Shown: positions 35,101 through 44,491, counted from the first letter of the stretch. The stretch is DNA of 64,000 bases from Methylobacterium nonmethylotrophicum (GCF_004745635.1 NZ_SRLB01000035.1:1-64000), one strand, 5' to 3'. The notes: generated by a model from the sequence alone, not told the origin. Program-made: numbers and translations.

Positions 35101-35249
35101 GCGCACGAGTGAGCGCATCCTGCCACCCCCCGCCGCGCTGACATGGCGGCAGAGACATGGCGGCAGAGACACGGCCGCAGCGAGCGGTACCGACGATCGA
35201 CGGTCCCTCAGGCGCCGAAGCGGATCGGGCCGGCTCCGGCGCCACCCGT

Positions 35250-35472
35250 TTCGTCCGGGCGCCACGCCCCGAGCCGGCCTCCAATCCAACGGGCCGGTGC
35301 GCTTCTTGAGGATCGCCGCCTTAGCCTGCCGCGCCCGGTCCAGGCCAGGACCGGGCGCATCCTCGCCGGCACGGTGCGGCAGGCGGCGAGGAGTTTTCGC
35401 GCCAGGGCCTCTCCGTCGGTCGGCGGTCTCGATGTCCGGGACGGTGGCGTAGACGAGAAGCGGACGCTCCAT
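35250..35472 (-). pseudogene. cutA: Decayed cutA (divalent-cation tolerance protein) remnant
   Basis: The minus strand opens with MERPLLVYATVPDIETA, the first strand and helix of CutA1 proteins. One frame over it then reads GEALARKLLAACRTVPARMRPVLAWTGRGR, corresponding to the CutA core LAxxLAACVNILPGMxSVYxWxG with part missing. It returns to the first frame for RARQAKAAILKKRTG, matching the VxxIxKT strand. The C-terminal third is unrecognisable. At least two frameshifts and small deletions are needed, so the gene is dead. Intact CutA is about 105-110 residues. Confidence 0.6.
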
Positions 35473-35574
35473 GCTATGCCTCTCCCGACGCGGCCGGCGG
35501 CGGCTCCCCCGACAGGCGGGGCGGCCCCGGGATCCAGGCGCGGCAGGACCTTTCTCGGCGGTCGGGACACCCCT

Positions 35575-36345
35575 ATGGCGCGGCGCTTCAACCAGATCGC
35601 CTTCATCGCGAGCCCGACGCCCGACGCCCGCGAGGCGGCCGAACTCCTGATGCAGCGCTACGACCACGTGCCGCCCGAGGAGGCGGACGTGGTGGTGGGC
35701 CTGGGCGGCGACGGGCTGATGCTGCAGGCGCTGCACCGCTTCATGGGCACGGGCAAGCCGATCTACGGCATGAATCGCGGCACCGTCGGCTTCCTGATGA
35801 ACGAGTTCCACCTCGACGACCTGATCGAGCGGCTCGAGGTGGCGCAGCGCAGCGTCGTCCATCCGCTCCTGATGATCGCCACCGACGTGGTCGGCCTCAC
35901 CCACACGGCGCGGGCGGTCAACGAGGTCTACATGCTGCGCCAGACCCACCAGACCGCCAAGCTGAAGATCTCGATCGACGGCCAGGTGCGGCTGCCGGAG
36001 CTGATCGCCGACGGGGTGCTGGCCGCCACGCCGGTGGGGTCGACCGCCTACAACCTCTCGGTCGGCGGCCCGATCCTGCCGATCTCGTCCCAGCTCATCG
36101 CGCTGACCCCGATCTCGGCCTTCCGGCCGCGGCGCCAGGGTAGCGTGCTCCTGCCCAGCCACGCCCGCATCCGCATCGAGGTGAAGGACCCGGAATACCG
36201 GCCCGTCGCGGCGGTGGCCGACCACACCGAGTTCCGCCGCGTCGCCCGGGTCGAGACCCAGCTCGACCGCTCGACCGAGCTCGTGATGCTGCACGATCCC
36301 GGCCAGGGCATGGACGAGCGCATCCTGCGCGAGCAGTTCGGCTGA
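35575..36345 (+). CDS. nadK: NAD kinase
   Basis: Phosphorylates NAD to NADP. The 256-residue protein has the short alphaproteobacterial layout: a truncated N-terminal domain with VVVGLGGDGLMLQALHRFMGTGKPIYGMNRGTVGFLMNEF (GGDG at 44-47), then ARAVNEVYMLRQTHQTAKL (the NE/D site), LPELIADGVLAATPVGSTAYNLSVGGPILPISSQLIALTPISAFRPRRQGSVLLP, the characteristic GSTAYxxSxGGP stretch. The ATG at 35575 matches the family start; the frame is open far upstream, but that part lies over the cutA remnant and is not coding. Confidence 0.96.
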   Translation: MARRFNQIAFIASPTPDAREAAELLMQRYDHVPPEEADVVVGLGGDGLMLQALHRFMGTGKPIYGMNRGTVGFLMNEFHLDDLIERLEVAQRSVVHPLLMIATDVVGLTHTARAVNEVYMLRQTHQTAKLKISIDGQVRLPELIADGVLAATPVGSTAYNLSVGGPILPISSQLIALTPISAFRPRRQGSVLLPSHARIRIEVKDPEYRPVAAVADHTEFRRVARVETQLDRSTELVMLHDPGQGMDERILREQFG

Positions 36346-36483
36346 TCCCCCTGGGGAACCAAAGCCGCACTGGAAGCCGGCTCCTCCCCGCATAGATCCG
36401 TCCCGGGGCCATCGAGGAGGCCCGCGACGGAGCGCCCCGATGCCTGACCGCCTGCCCCCACCCGCCTGCCGCGGCCGTATCCG

Positions 36484-38868
36484 ATGAGCGGGGAGGCCGA
36501 GAGGGAGGAACCTCTGCGCGAGGACGATTACCGCAACCTCGCCGAGTCGCTGCCGCAGCTCGCCTGGATCGCCGAGGCCGACGGTACCATCGTCTGGTAC
36601 AATCAGCGCTGGTACGACTACACCGGCACCACCCTCGACGCGATGCGGGGCTGGGGCTGGCGCGCCGTCCACCACCCGGACCATGTCGAGCGGGTCGTGA
36701 CCCGCATCCGCCGCGCCTTCGCGAGCGGCGAGCCGTGGGAGGACACGTTTCCGCTCAAAGGCGCTGACGGCGCCTATCGCTGGTTCCTGTCCCGGGCCCA
36801 GCCGTTTCGCGATGCCTCCGGGCGGATCGTGCGCTGGTACGGCACCAACACCGACATCACCCGGCGGCGCGCCACCGAGGAGCGCCTGCGCCACGCCCAG
36901 GAGCGCTTCCGCGCCCTCGTCGACAGCGCCGCGGCGATCATCTGGTCGGCGGATGCGAGCGGCGAGCTGGCCCTCGGCCAGTGGCGCTGGACCGCCTATA
37001 CCGGCCAGAGCGACGAGGAGGCGCAGGGCTGGGGCTGGGTCGAGGCGGTGCATCCCGACGACCGCGGCCGGGCCGCAGACGCCTGGGCCCGCGCCGTCGA
37101 GACGCGCAGGCCCTACGAGGTCGAGTACCGCCTGCGCCGGCGCGACGGCGCCTGGCGCCACATGGAGGTGCGGGCCGCGCCGGTGACGGCCGAGGATGGC
37201 GGCGTGCGCGAATGGGTCGGCATGCATGTCGACATCACCGAGCGCAAGGAGGCGGAGGCCGAGATCGAGCGCGCCCGCCACGCCGCCGAGGCGGCCAACC
37301 GCGCCAAGAGCCAGTTCATCGCCAACATGAGCCACGAGCTGCGCACCCCGCTCTCGGCGGTGATCGGCTACTCGGAGATGCTGGCCGAGGAGCTGGAGGA
37401 TCTCGGCCAGGCCGCGCTTCTGCCGGACCTGCGCAAGATCGAGGCCTCGGCGCGCCACCTGCTCGGCCTCATCAACGATGTCCTCGACATCTCGAAGATC
37501 GAGGCCGGCCGCATGACGGTGGCGGCGGAGGATTTCGCCGTCCAGGCGATGCTCGACGACGTGGTGGCGGCGACCGAATCGCTGGTGGGGAAGAAGCGCA
37601 ACCGCCTGGCGCTCGACATCCCCGACGATCTCGGCACCATGCGCCAGGACCAGGGCAAGGTGCGCCAGTGCCTGGTCAACCTGCTGGGCAACGCCGCGAA
37701 GTTCACGGAAGCCGGCACCATCACGCTCTCGGCCCGGCGCGACCACGAGGGCGCGGCCGAGTGGCTGACCTTCGCGGTCGCCGATACCGGCATCGGGCTG
37801 ACCGAGGAGCAGATCGGCCGCTTGTTCGAGCGGTTCGCCCAGGCCGACGAATCGACCACCCGGCAGTTCGGCGGCACGGGGCTCGGCCTCGCCATCACCC
37901 GCGCCTTCTGCCGGCGCATGGGCGGCGACATCACCGTGACCTCGACCTACGGCGCGGGCGCGACCTTCACCATCCGGCTGCCGGCTTTGCTGACGGACCA
38001 GGACGACGAGCCGACCCCTGAGGAGGTGCGGGCGCTCGCCGAAGCCAGGGAGGAGGCCGAGCGCCACGACGTGGTGCTCCTCGTCGACGACGACCCGGCG
38101 GCCCGGGAACTCCTCTCCCGCTTCCTCGAGCGCGAGGGGTTCCGTGTCCGCAGCGCCAGCGACGGCAAGGCGGGCCTGGCGCTCGCCCGGGCGCTCCGGC
38201 CCCGGGCGGTCCTCCTCGACATCGAGATGCCGCGGATGGACGGCTGGTCGGTGCTGCACGCCATCCGCAGCGACCCGGATCTCGCAGCGACGCCGGTGAT
38301 CATCACCTCGGTGGTCAACGAGCAGGGCCTCGGGCGGGCGCTCGGGGCCACCGACTACCTGGTCAAGCCGATCGACTGGGATCACCTCAAGGGCCTGATG
38401 GAGCGCTACCGCCCGTCGGACGCCCCCGGCACGGTGCTGCTCGTCGACGACGATTCCGACGCCCGCGAGCGCCTGCGCCGCAGCCTCGCCCGGGACGGCT
38501 GGACCGTGCGCGAGGCGGAGAACGGCGCCGAGGGCCTCGTGCGCCTCGACGAGGGCCGGCCCTCGCTGATCCTCCTCGACCTGATGATGCCGGTGATGGA
38601 CGGCTTCGCCTTCCTGACGCGGCTGCGGGCCCGGCCCGACGGCGCCGACGTGCCGGTGGTGGTGCTGACCGCCAAGGACATCACCCCGGCCGAAAAGGAG
38701 CGCCTGGGCCGCGACACCGAGCGGGTGATCGTCAAGGGCAGCGTCTCCTTGAGCGAGATCGGCCGCCTGCTGCGGGCGATGTATGCCGAGCGGGTGCCCG
38801 ATGCGGTGCCGGCCTCGCTCCAGGGGCTGATCGACGAGCTGACGGCGCGGACCGGCGAGAGGGACTGA
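36484..38868 (+). CDS. Hybrid PAS-sensor histidine kinase with two receiver domains
   Basis: A 794-residue soluble signalling protein. Two PAS/PAC units occupy about 17-128 and 141-256 (closing TNTDITRRR and MHVDITERK). HisKA follows with the phospho-accepting His284 in NMSHELRTPL, then HATPase_c with N (QCLVNLLGNAAKF), G1 (VADTGIGL), F (LFERFAQAD) and G2 (GGTGLGLAI) boxes. Receiver 1 has Asp579 in LLDIEMPRMDG and receiver 2 has Asp699 in LLDLMMPVMDG, each with an upstream DDD acidic cluster. No transmembrane span or output domain is seen, so it probably senses a cytoplasmic ligand and passes phosphate to an unlinked partner. Confidence 0.95.
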   Translation: MSGEAEREEPLREDDYRNLAESLPQLAWIAEADGTIVWYNQRWYDYTGTTLDAMRGWGWRAVHHPDHVERVVTRIRRAFASGEPWEDTFPLKGADGAYRWFLSRAQPFRDASGRIVRWYGTNTDITRRRATEERLRHAQERFRALVDSAAAIIWSADASGELALGQWRWTAYTGQSDEEAQGWGWVEAVHPDDRGRAADAWARAVETRRPYEVEYRLRRRDGAWRHMEVRAAPVTAEDGGVREWVGMHVDITERKEAEAEIERARHAAEAANRAKSQFIANMSHELRTPLSAVIGYSEMLAEELEDLGQAALLPDLRKIEASARHLLGLINDVLDISKIEAGRMTVAAEDFAVQAMLDDVVAATESLVGKKRNRLALDIPDDLGTMRQDQGKVRQCLVNLLGNAAKFTEAGTITLSARRDHEGAAEWLTFAVADTGIGLTEEQIGRLFERFAQADESTTRQFGGTGLGLAITRAFCRRMGGDITVTSTYGAGATFTIRLPALLTDQDDEPTPEEVRALAEAREEAERHDVVLLVDDDPAARELLSRFLEREGFRVRSASDGKAGLALARALRPRAVLLDIEMPRMDGWSVLHAIRSDPDLAATPVIITSVVNEQGLGRALGATDYLVKPIDWDHLKGLMERYRPSDAPGTVLLVDDDSDARERLRRSLARDGWTVREAENGAEGLVRLDEGRPSLILLDLMMPVMDGFAFLTRLRARPDGADVPVVVLTAKDITPAEKERLGRDTERVIVKGSVSLSEIGRLLRAMYAERVPDAVPASLQGLIDELTARTGERD

Positions 38869-39003
38869 CCGGCGCGCCGGCATCCCCGGACCGGGATCGC
38901 CCGGCCGGGCGCGGAGGCCGAAACGCCCATTGACCCGGGCCCGCCGACCGGCTTTCGGTAGGGGCGCTCCCTCGACGCCCCTTCACACCCGGACCTTGCC
39001 CTC

Positions 39004-40440
39004 ATGAAGCGCGCCCGCCGCACCAAGATCGTCGCGACCCTCGGCCCGGCCTCCGAGGATCCGGCGGTGATCGAGGCGCTGTTTGCCGCCGGCGCCGACG
39101 TGTTTCGCATCAACATGAGCCACCTGCCCCGCGAGCGGCTGAGCGAGCGGGTGGCGACGATCCGGCGTATCGAGCAGAAGCTGAAGCGCCCGATCGCCGT
39201 GCTGGTCGACCTGCAGGGGCCGAAGCTCCGGGTCGGCCGCTTCGCGGCGGACGCCGCGACGATCGAGAACGGCCAGACCTTCGTCCTCGACGACGATCCC
39301 GGCCTGGGCGACGCGACCCGGGTCCACCTGCCCCATCCCGAGATCCTCTCGGCCCTCGAGCCCGGCCACGCGGTGATCGTCGACGACGGCAAGCTGCGCC
39401 TCGTCGTGACCGAGGTGGCACCCGGCCGGGCGGTGACCCGGGTTGTGACCGGCGGAAAGATCTCGAACCGCAAGGGCGTGTCCCTGCCCGACACCACGAT
39501 CCCCGTCGCGGCGATGACCGAGAAGGACCGCCTCGACCTCGAGGCCGGCCTCGCCGCCGGGGCCGACTGGATCGCCGTGTCGTTCGTGCAGCGCCCGGAG
39601 GACGTCGCCGAGGTCAAGGCGGTGGCGCAAGGGAAGGCCCTGGTGATGGCCAAGATCGAGAAGCCGCAGGCGGTGGCTTCCCTCGACGCGATCATGGCGG
39701 TGGCCGACGGGCTGATGGTCGCCCGCGGCGACCTCGGGGTCGAGATGCCGCTGGAGCAGGTGCCGGGCGTGCAGAAGCGCATCACCCGCGGGGCGCGCCG
39801 CCTCGGCAAGCCGGTGGTGGTGGCCACGCAAATGCTCGAATCGATGATCACCGCCCCGGTGCCAACCCGGGCCGAGGTCTCGGACGTGGCGACGGCGGTC
39901 TACGAGGGGGCGGACGCCGTGATGCTCTCGGCCGAGAGCGCGTCGGGCGCCTTTCCGGTCGAGGCGGTCTCGACGATGAACCGCATCGCCGAGCAGGTCG
40001 AGCGCGACGGGATCTACTGGTCGATCATCGCGGCCCAGCGCACGGTGCCGGAGGCGACCGCCTCCGACGCCATCGCGGAGGCCGCCCACCAGATCGCCGG
40101 GACGCTGGGGCTCAGCGCCGTGATGGCCTGGACCGCTTCCGGCTCGACGGCCCTGCGGCTGGCCCGCGCCCGGCCCGACGCCACCGTGATCGCGCTGACC
40201 CCGAAGCGCGAGACGGCGCGGCGCCTCGCGCTCGCCTGGGGCACCCACCCGATCGTCACCAACGACGCCAGCGACATCGACGACATGTCGTTCCGCGCCT
40301 GCAAGTTCGCGGTGCGCGAAGCCTTCGCAGGCGTCGGCGACCGGGTGATCGTGGTGGCGGGCCTGCCCTTCGGCACGCCGGGGGCGACGAACCTGGTGCG
40401 CATCGCGACGGTGACGCCGGAGCATGCCGCGAAGGCGTGA
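39004..40440 (+). CDS. pyk: Pyruvate kinase
   Basis: Converts phosphoenolpyruvate and ADP to pyruvate and ATP. The 478-residue protein carries RRTKIVATLGPAS at the N terminus, the signature-type MAKIEKPQAVASLDAIMAVADGLMVARGDLGVEMPLEQVPGVQKRI with the catalytic lysine, VVVATQMLESMI, TRAEVSDVATAVYEGADAVMLSAESA and the regulatory C-terminal domain (VMAWTASGSTALRLARARP). Length and motifs are complete. It follows the hybrid kinase by 135 bp and is not obviously co-transcribed with it. Confidence 0.97.
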   Translation: MKRARRTKIVATLGPASEDPAVIEALFAAGADVFRINMSHLPRERLSERVATIRRIEQKLKRPIAVLVDLQGPKLRVGRFAADAATIENGQTFVLDDDPGLGDATRVHLPHPEILSALEPGHAVIVDDGKLRLVVTEVAPGRAVTRVVTGGKISNRKGVSLPDTTIPVAAMTEKDRLDLEAGLAAGADWIAVSFVQRPEDVAEVKAVAQGKALVMAKIEKPQAVASLDAIMAVADGLMVARGDLGVEMPLEQVPGVQKRITRGARRLGKPVVVATQMLESMITAPVPTRAEVSDVATAVYEGADAVMLSAESASGAFPVEAVSTMNRIAEQVERDGIYWSIIAAQRTVPEATASDAIAEAAHQIAGTLGLSAVMAWTASGSTALRLARARPDATVIALTPKRETARRLALAWGTHPIVTNDASDIDDMSFRACKFAVREAFAGVGDRVIVVAGLPFGTPGATNLVRIATVTPEHAAKA

Positions 40441-40491
40441 GGTTCGGGCGGCGATTGCCGGTCTGGCACCGCCGGGCGCCGCCTTCATCCC

Positions 40492-40760
40492 TCAGCGACC
40501 CGGCGGACAGCGAACGACATGGACGTGCGTGCCGCCTTTCGCGTCGAGATGGTCGATGGAGCCGGGCCGCTCCCGGCTGGGAACCTTCACCACGTCCAGC
40601 GCAGTCAAGATCTCGCGGAGGGAGGTCGAACCGTCTCCATCGAAGTCCATCTCGCCGAACGAGTGATAGCCCATCATCCAGACCACCCAGGCGATCGAGG
40701 ACGGGATGAGAACGCCAAGCCCGCCAGGACAAGGACGAACCAGCGGAGCAATGGCGTCAT
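40492..40760 (-). pseudogene. EF-hand membrane protein gene with a single frameshift
   Basis: Starting at ATG 40760, which overlaps the upstream stop as ATGA, the product begins MTPLLRWFVLVLAGLAF. After one missing base at about 40706-40713 it continues in the next frame as LIPSSIAWVVWMMGYHSFGEMDFDGDGSTSLREILTALDVVKVPSRERPGSIDHL. Joined, this is a single-span membrane protein followed by a canonical EF-hand loop DFDGDGSTSLRE (D1, D3, D5, G6, E12). The translationally coupled start and coherent span across the junction argue that the gene was recently intact, or that the frameshift is a sequencing error. Confidence 0.6.
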
Positions 40761-41317
40761 GGGATGCCGACGTTCCGCGCGAGGGCCTGCCAGATCTCCT
40801 GCTCCGGTTCCTCATCGCCGGCACCAAGGCTGACGAGGCCGTCGGCCCGGTAGGTCAGGACGCGCTCGTCCGGCAGATAGAGGGACCAAAGCTCCTCGTC
40901 GTCCGCCTCGTCCGGTGATGGCCATGTCGTCAGGGTCGCGCCGAGGTCGAACGAGAAGGCGGCTTGCCGGGAGGCGGCATCGAGCGTGAATGCGATCAGC
41001 TTCTGCCCGTCCATCTCATGCGCGGCGGCCTCGATCTGCGCGGCAGGGCTGTCATCGGTCGCCAGGATCTCCCCGGCGGCGGTGACGTGCCACTGGCAGC
41101 AGAAGACGAAGAGGTTCCACTCTCCGACCGGCTTGACGACGCGCCGTGCCGCCAGATGCCGCAGCTTGGCGGAGGACGAGGTCGAGACATAGGGCTCGCG
41201 CACGGAGAGACGCGGCGATCCGAACTGAAACGAGAGGATGCTCCCCTGCCCGCGCTTGACGCACCAGCACGGCAGGCCGATCAACGGCGCGACCGCGGTG
41301 GTGACGGCATCGTGCAT
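40757..41317 (-). CDS. Conserved hypothetical protein
   Basis: A roughly 186-residue soluble protein with no domain that I can name. Features are an N-terminal LIGLPCWCVKRGQGSILSFQFGSPRLSVREPYVS, then RVVKPVGEWNLFVFCCQWHV and GQKLIAFTLDAASRQAAFSFDLGATL, and an acidic C-terminal region. The PCWxVKRGxGSxLxFxFGxPxL...REP and GxWxLxxxxCxW pattern recurs in uncharacterised bacterial proteins, from memory. The start at 41317 (MHDAVTTAV) has AGGACAGG upstream; an ATG eight codons earlier is possible. It is coupled to the following EF-hand gene by a 4-bp overlap. Confidence 0.7.
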   Translation of the reverse strand: MHDAVTTAVAPLIGLPCWCVKRGQGSILSFQFGSPRLSVREPYVSTSSSAKLRHLAARRVVKPVGEWNLFVFCCQWHVTAAGEILATDDSPAAQIEAAAHEMDGQKLIAFTLDAASRQAAFSFDLGATLTTWPSPDEADDEELWSLYLPDERVLTYRADGLVSLGAGDEEPEQEIWQALARNVGIP

Positions 41318-41397
41318 GCCGCCTGTCCTGACGGCATCCACGCGGCCCGCAAACCCGCCCGCGCCGGGCCTTCCGCGTGGCCCAGGCCCGATGACCG

Positions 41398-41907
41398 ATG
41401 GACACGACCGCGATCCCGATCCTCCGTACAGCCCGGCTGACCTTGCGCGCCCTCGCCGAGGCGGATCACGCCGACCTGTACGCGCTCGCGCATGACGAGG
41501 CAGTCAGCCGTTTCATGCATGAGGGCGATCCGCCGTCGAGGGCGGACATCGCCGCCCGGGTGGCGGGTGCGCGGCGGTACTGGAGCCTGCGCGGCTACGG
41601 CATGATGGGCCTTGAGGATGCCGAGGGGTTCGTCGGGCGTCTCGGGCTGGTTCACCCGCCCGGCGGGGCGGATCCGCTCCTGGTCTACGCCGTGTGCCGC
41701 CGCGGCTGGGGCCGGGGCTACGCCACGGAGGGCGGTCGCGCCTTCCTGCGATGGCTCCGCACGACCCACGGGACGATGCCGGTCCTGGCGCAGATCGACC
41801 CGCGCAACGACGGGTCGGCGCGCGTGGCGGTGAAGCTCGGAGGCGTGCGGACGGGAACGGCGTCGCGGGCGGGCCACACGCTGGACGTCTGGACCATCGG
41901 CGCCTGA
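41398..41907 (+). CDS. GNAT-family N-acetyltransferase (RimJ/RimL-like)
   Basis: A 169-residue acetyltransferase with the opening ILRTARLTLRALAEADHADLYAL shared by RimJ/RimL proteins, a central GFVGRLGLVHPPGGADPLLVYAV and the acetyl-CoA-binding motif A region CRRGWGRGYATEGGRAFLRW (Q/RxxGxG/A type). IDPRNDGSARVAVKLGG, near the C terminus, is also a family block. The substrate (protein N terminus, small amine or antibiotic) cannot be inferred. It is divergent from the hypothetical gene to its left and converges on the hydrolase gene. Confidence 0.9.
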   Translation: MDTTAIPILRTARLTLRALAEADHADLYALAHDEAVSRFMHEGDPPSRADIAARVAGARRYWSLRGYGMMGLEDAEGFVGRLGLVHPPGGADPLLVYAVCRRGWGRGYATEGGRAFLRWLRTTHGTMPVLAQIDPRNDGSARVAVKLGGVRTGTASRAGHTLDVWTIGA

Positions 41908-41914
41908 ACGCCCC

Positions 41915-42937
41915 CTACTCCGCCCCCGCCCGCTCGCGCGCCGCCAGGATCTCGATCTCCGCCACCACCGTGTCGGCGGCGACGTACTGGAGCATGTGGC
42001 CGATGCCCGGCAGTACCACGAGCTTCGCCCCCGGCACCTCGCGGGCGAGCGCCGCGGCATGGATGTCGGTCTTGACCACCGGGTCGGCGTCGCCGGCGAC
42101 GATGACGGTGGGGGCGGTGATCGCGCGGTAGCGCGGGCTCTGGGCTTGCAGGAAGGCGTAGAGGCCGTCGAGGTCGCGCAGGTTCGCCCCGAAGGTCGAG
42201 GGGCGCAGGACCAGCGGCACCCGCGCGCCGTCGATGTAGCCTTCCGGCAGGCCTTGCGGGCGGAAGACCACCTCGGCGAAGCGGTCGAGATAGGCCAGGC
42301 CGAGGGGCGCCGCGACCGTGTAGGTGGCGAGCGTCAGCAGCATCCGCCCGGGCAGCGAGCGGTACCAGGCGGCGTAGCCTCCGACCGAGCCGCCCGGCCA
42401 CGGGTGGGTCACGGGGGCGAGGAGGGCGAGGCCGGCGACCCGCTCCGGGTGATCGAGGGCGAGGGCCGTGGCAAGCGCCCCGGACCAGGAATGGCCGACG
42501 ATCAGGGCCGGGCCGACCTTCATCGCCGCCAGCGCCTCGCTGATCAGCCGCGCCTGCACCGCCGGCGAGGCGGCGTCCGGGGCGATGCGGTCGCTGTAGC
42601 CGAAGCCGGGCCGGTCGAAGGAGAGCACCCGGAAGCCGTCGCCGGCGAGCCGCCGGCCGATCGCCTGCATCGGGTCCATGGCGTTGGCCGACGCCCCGTG
42701 CAGGAGCACGACGGTGCCGCGGCTCGGCGCGCCCTCGCCGGGGCCGGCCTCCAGCACCGCGAGGTGCCCGCCCTCCACCGCGACCCGCCGACCCGCCGGG
42801 GGATAGCGCGCCTCGATCACGAGGGTGATGATCCAGGTCGCGAGCAGGCCCGCGGCGACGAGCGCCAGCACCAGGCCGCCGAGGAGGCCGGCGATCACGG
42901 TCAGCACGCGGGCGATCCGCCGCTCACGCCGGCGCAT
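41915..42937 (-). CDS. Membrane-anchored alpha/beta hydrolase
   Basis: A 340-residue protein with an N-terminal transmembrane anchor (VLTVIAGLLGGLVLALVAAGLLATWIITLVI) followed by an alpha/beta hydrolase fold. The oxyanion strand is VVLLHGASANAM, SFDRPGFGYSDR follows, the nucleophile serine sits in VGHSWSGALA, the acid in IVAGDADPVVK and the histidine in GIGHMLQY. The triad is complete. The substrate is unknown; lipases, esterases and haloperoxidase-like enzymes share this layout. It precedes the TPR gene's promoter region on the complementary strand. Confidence 0.9.
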   Translation of the reverse strand: MRRRERRIARVLTVIAGLLGGLVLALVAAGLLATWIITLVIEARYPPAGRRVAVEGGHLAVLEAGPGEGAPSRGTVVLLHGASANAMDPMQAIGRRLAGDGFRVLSFDRPGFGYSDRIAPDAASPAVQARLISEALAAMKVGPALIVGHSWSGALATALALDHPERVAGLALLAPVTHPWPGGSVGGYAAWYRSLPGRMLLTLATYTVAAPLGLAYLDRFAEVVFRPQGLPEGYIDGARVPLVLRPSTFGANLRDLDGLYAFLQAQSPRYRAITAPTVIVAGDADPVVKTDIHAAALAREVPGAKLVVLPGIGHMLQYVAADTVVAEIEILAARERAGAE

Positions 42938-42961
42938 GCGGCCGGGCCGAGGGATGGCCGG

Positions 42962-43609
42962 TCACAGGTCGCGGCCGTCGACGTCCGGGGCGAGACGCTC
43001 GATCGCCTCGTGGACCTTGCCCATGCGGGGATAGATCGCCTCGGCGCGCCGGAAGGCGGCGAGCGCCCGGCTCTTGTCGTCGCTCGCCATGTAGATGTGG
43101 GCGAGCGCCGCCCAGGCCTCGAAATGGCGAGGCTCGAGGGTCAGGGTCCTGTGGAGGTCGGCGAGCGCGCTCGCCTGGTCCTCGAGCAGGTAGAAGGCGG
43201 TGGCGCGCCGGCTCCAGCCCTCGGCCCAGCCCGGCTCCAGCACCGTCACCCGGTCGAGGAGCTCGACGGCGAGCGGGTAGTCCTTGGCCTGCATCGCCTC
43301 CGCGGCGCGGCTCGCCAGGAGGTCGACGGTGTCGCTGCCGGAGCGGTCGAGGCGGCGCTCGATCAGCTGGGCGACGCCACGGGCCTCGGCATCGTCCTTG
43401 GCAGCCTTGAGGCGCGCGAAGAGGTCGTCGAGGGTGACGGGCGCCCGCGGAGCGTCCTTCGGCGCGTCCTTGCGGGATCCGTCCTGACGGGGCGCATCCT
43501 GCGCCGCGGCGACCGGCACGATCGCCAGCGGCACCATCGCCAGAACGACGAAAGCCGGCGCTCCGAAGAGGCCGGCCATCATGCGGATCGGAAGAGAGAG
43601 ACGGCGCAT
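42962..43609 (-). CDS. Exported TPR-repeat protein
   Basis: A 215-residue protein. An N-terminal hydrophobic signal (FGAPAFVVLAMVPLAIVPVAAAQ) precedes a charged linker and about three tetratricopeptide repeats: AAEAMQAKDYPLAVELLDRVTVLEPGWAEGWSRRATAFYLLEDQASALADLHRTLTLEPRHFEAWAALAHIYMASDDKSRALAAFRRAEAIYP. A periplasmic scaffold or assembly role is likely but the partner is unknown. It is transcribed toward the hydrolase gene, 24 bp apart, so co-transcription is possible. Confidence 0.88.
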   Translation of the reverse strand: MRRLSLPIRMMAGLFGAPAFVVLAMVPLAIVPVAAAQDAPRQDGSRKDAPKDAPRAPVTLDDLFARLKAAKDDAEARGVAQLIERRLDRSGSDTVDLLASRAAEAMQAKDYPLAVELLDRVTVLEPGWAEGWSRRATAFYLLEDQASALADLHRTLTLEPRHFEAWAALAHIYMASDDKSRALAAFRRAEAIYPRMGKVHEAIERLAPDVDGRDL

Positions 43610-43692
43610 GCCGGCACTGTCCGGCGCCGGCGCAGTCCCGTCAACGCGATGGCTTGCCGCGGTTCCGAGCCGCCGGCGAGCCCCGCGCGGCG

Positions 43693-43818
43693 TCAGCCCT
43701 GGCGGGCCTTGTAGCGCTTCTGGGTCTTGTTGATGACGTAGACCCGGCCTTTGCGGCGCACGAGCTGGTTGTCACGGTGCCGGCCGCGGAGCGACTTCAG
43801 CGAGTTGCGGATCTTCAT
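43693..43818 (-). CDS. rpmJ: Ribosomal protein L36
   Basis: A 41-residue protein read on the minus strand: MKIRNSLKSLRGRH, then RDNQLVRRKGRVYVINKT and QKRYKARQG. It is a full-length match to the bacterial L36 paralogue common in proteobacteria (YkgO-like, C-minus form), which lacks the zinc-binding cysteines of the other L36 type. It belongs to the large ribosomal subunit. It is monocistronic, with more than 600 bp of gene-free sequence upstream. Confidence 0.96.
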   Translation of the reverse strand: MKIRNSLKSLRGRHRDNQLVRRKGRVYVINKTQKRYKARQG

Positions 43819-44491
43819 CGGTCTGTCTCACGTCGGTGCGCCGGAACGCCCGGGCGCGGATGGAAAAACGGGCTTGCGGCGAACGCCCCAGACGACGCCC
43901 AAGACAAAATCCCGAGGCAAAAGTCCAAGACGAACGCCGACGCCGGGCGATGCGGAGCACCGCCCGTGCGGAGGCGCGTGACTTACCCGGCGAGGGGCCG
44001 AAAAGTCAACCGGACCGGCGCGAAAACCGAGGGCGATCGCGTCGGGCCCGGACTGGCTCGAGCGACGCGCCGTGCAGGATCGTCGTTGGCAGGGGGCCTG
44101 GCGTTCGGCGAGGCCCGCATGCGGTCATCGCTGTCGATCCTCGACCACGTCTCAGCCCTGAGGATCCGCGCCAGCACTGGCGGGCGATCGACCGCGGCTC
44201 CGACGCGCCGAAGAGGCACCGTCCGGCGATGAATCGGCAGGGTCGAGACACAGGTCGACACCGGCAGACCGAACCGCCTGCACCGGGTGCTCGACATCGT
44301 CCACGGCGACCGCGCGCGGCCGCAGACCGGTATGCGCGCCCCACCGGCGGCACGGCCTCGAGGCCCGCGGAACGCTCGCCGGTCTCAACCCCGCCGACCT
44401 CGACGGCCTCCTCCGACACACGCCCGCGCACCCGGCAGGACGCCGAGGGGTCGCCGGCCGGCCTTCCCGCGCGGCTCTCCGGCAGAGGATC
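43819..44491. other. Intergenic region upstream of rpmJ
   Basis: About 670 bp lie between the rpmJ start and the glpX stop. Frames on both strands are low-complexity Arg/Pro/Ala and give no recognisable protein. The part nearest rpmJ presumably contains its promoter. I found no repeat or RNA structure that I can support. Confidence 0.5.

Noticed and set aside
34105..38883. Very long minus-strand open frame across the nadK and sensor-kinase genes
   Set aside because: Its product is low-complexity Arg/Ala/Gly/His sequence antisense to well-supported genes, as expected from very high GC. Only the cutA-like piece near 35.4 kb is meaningful.
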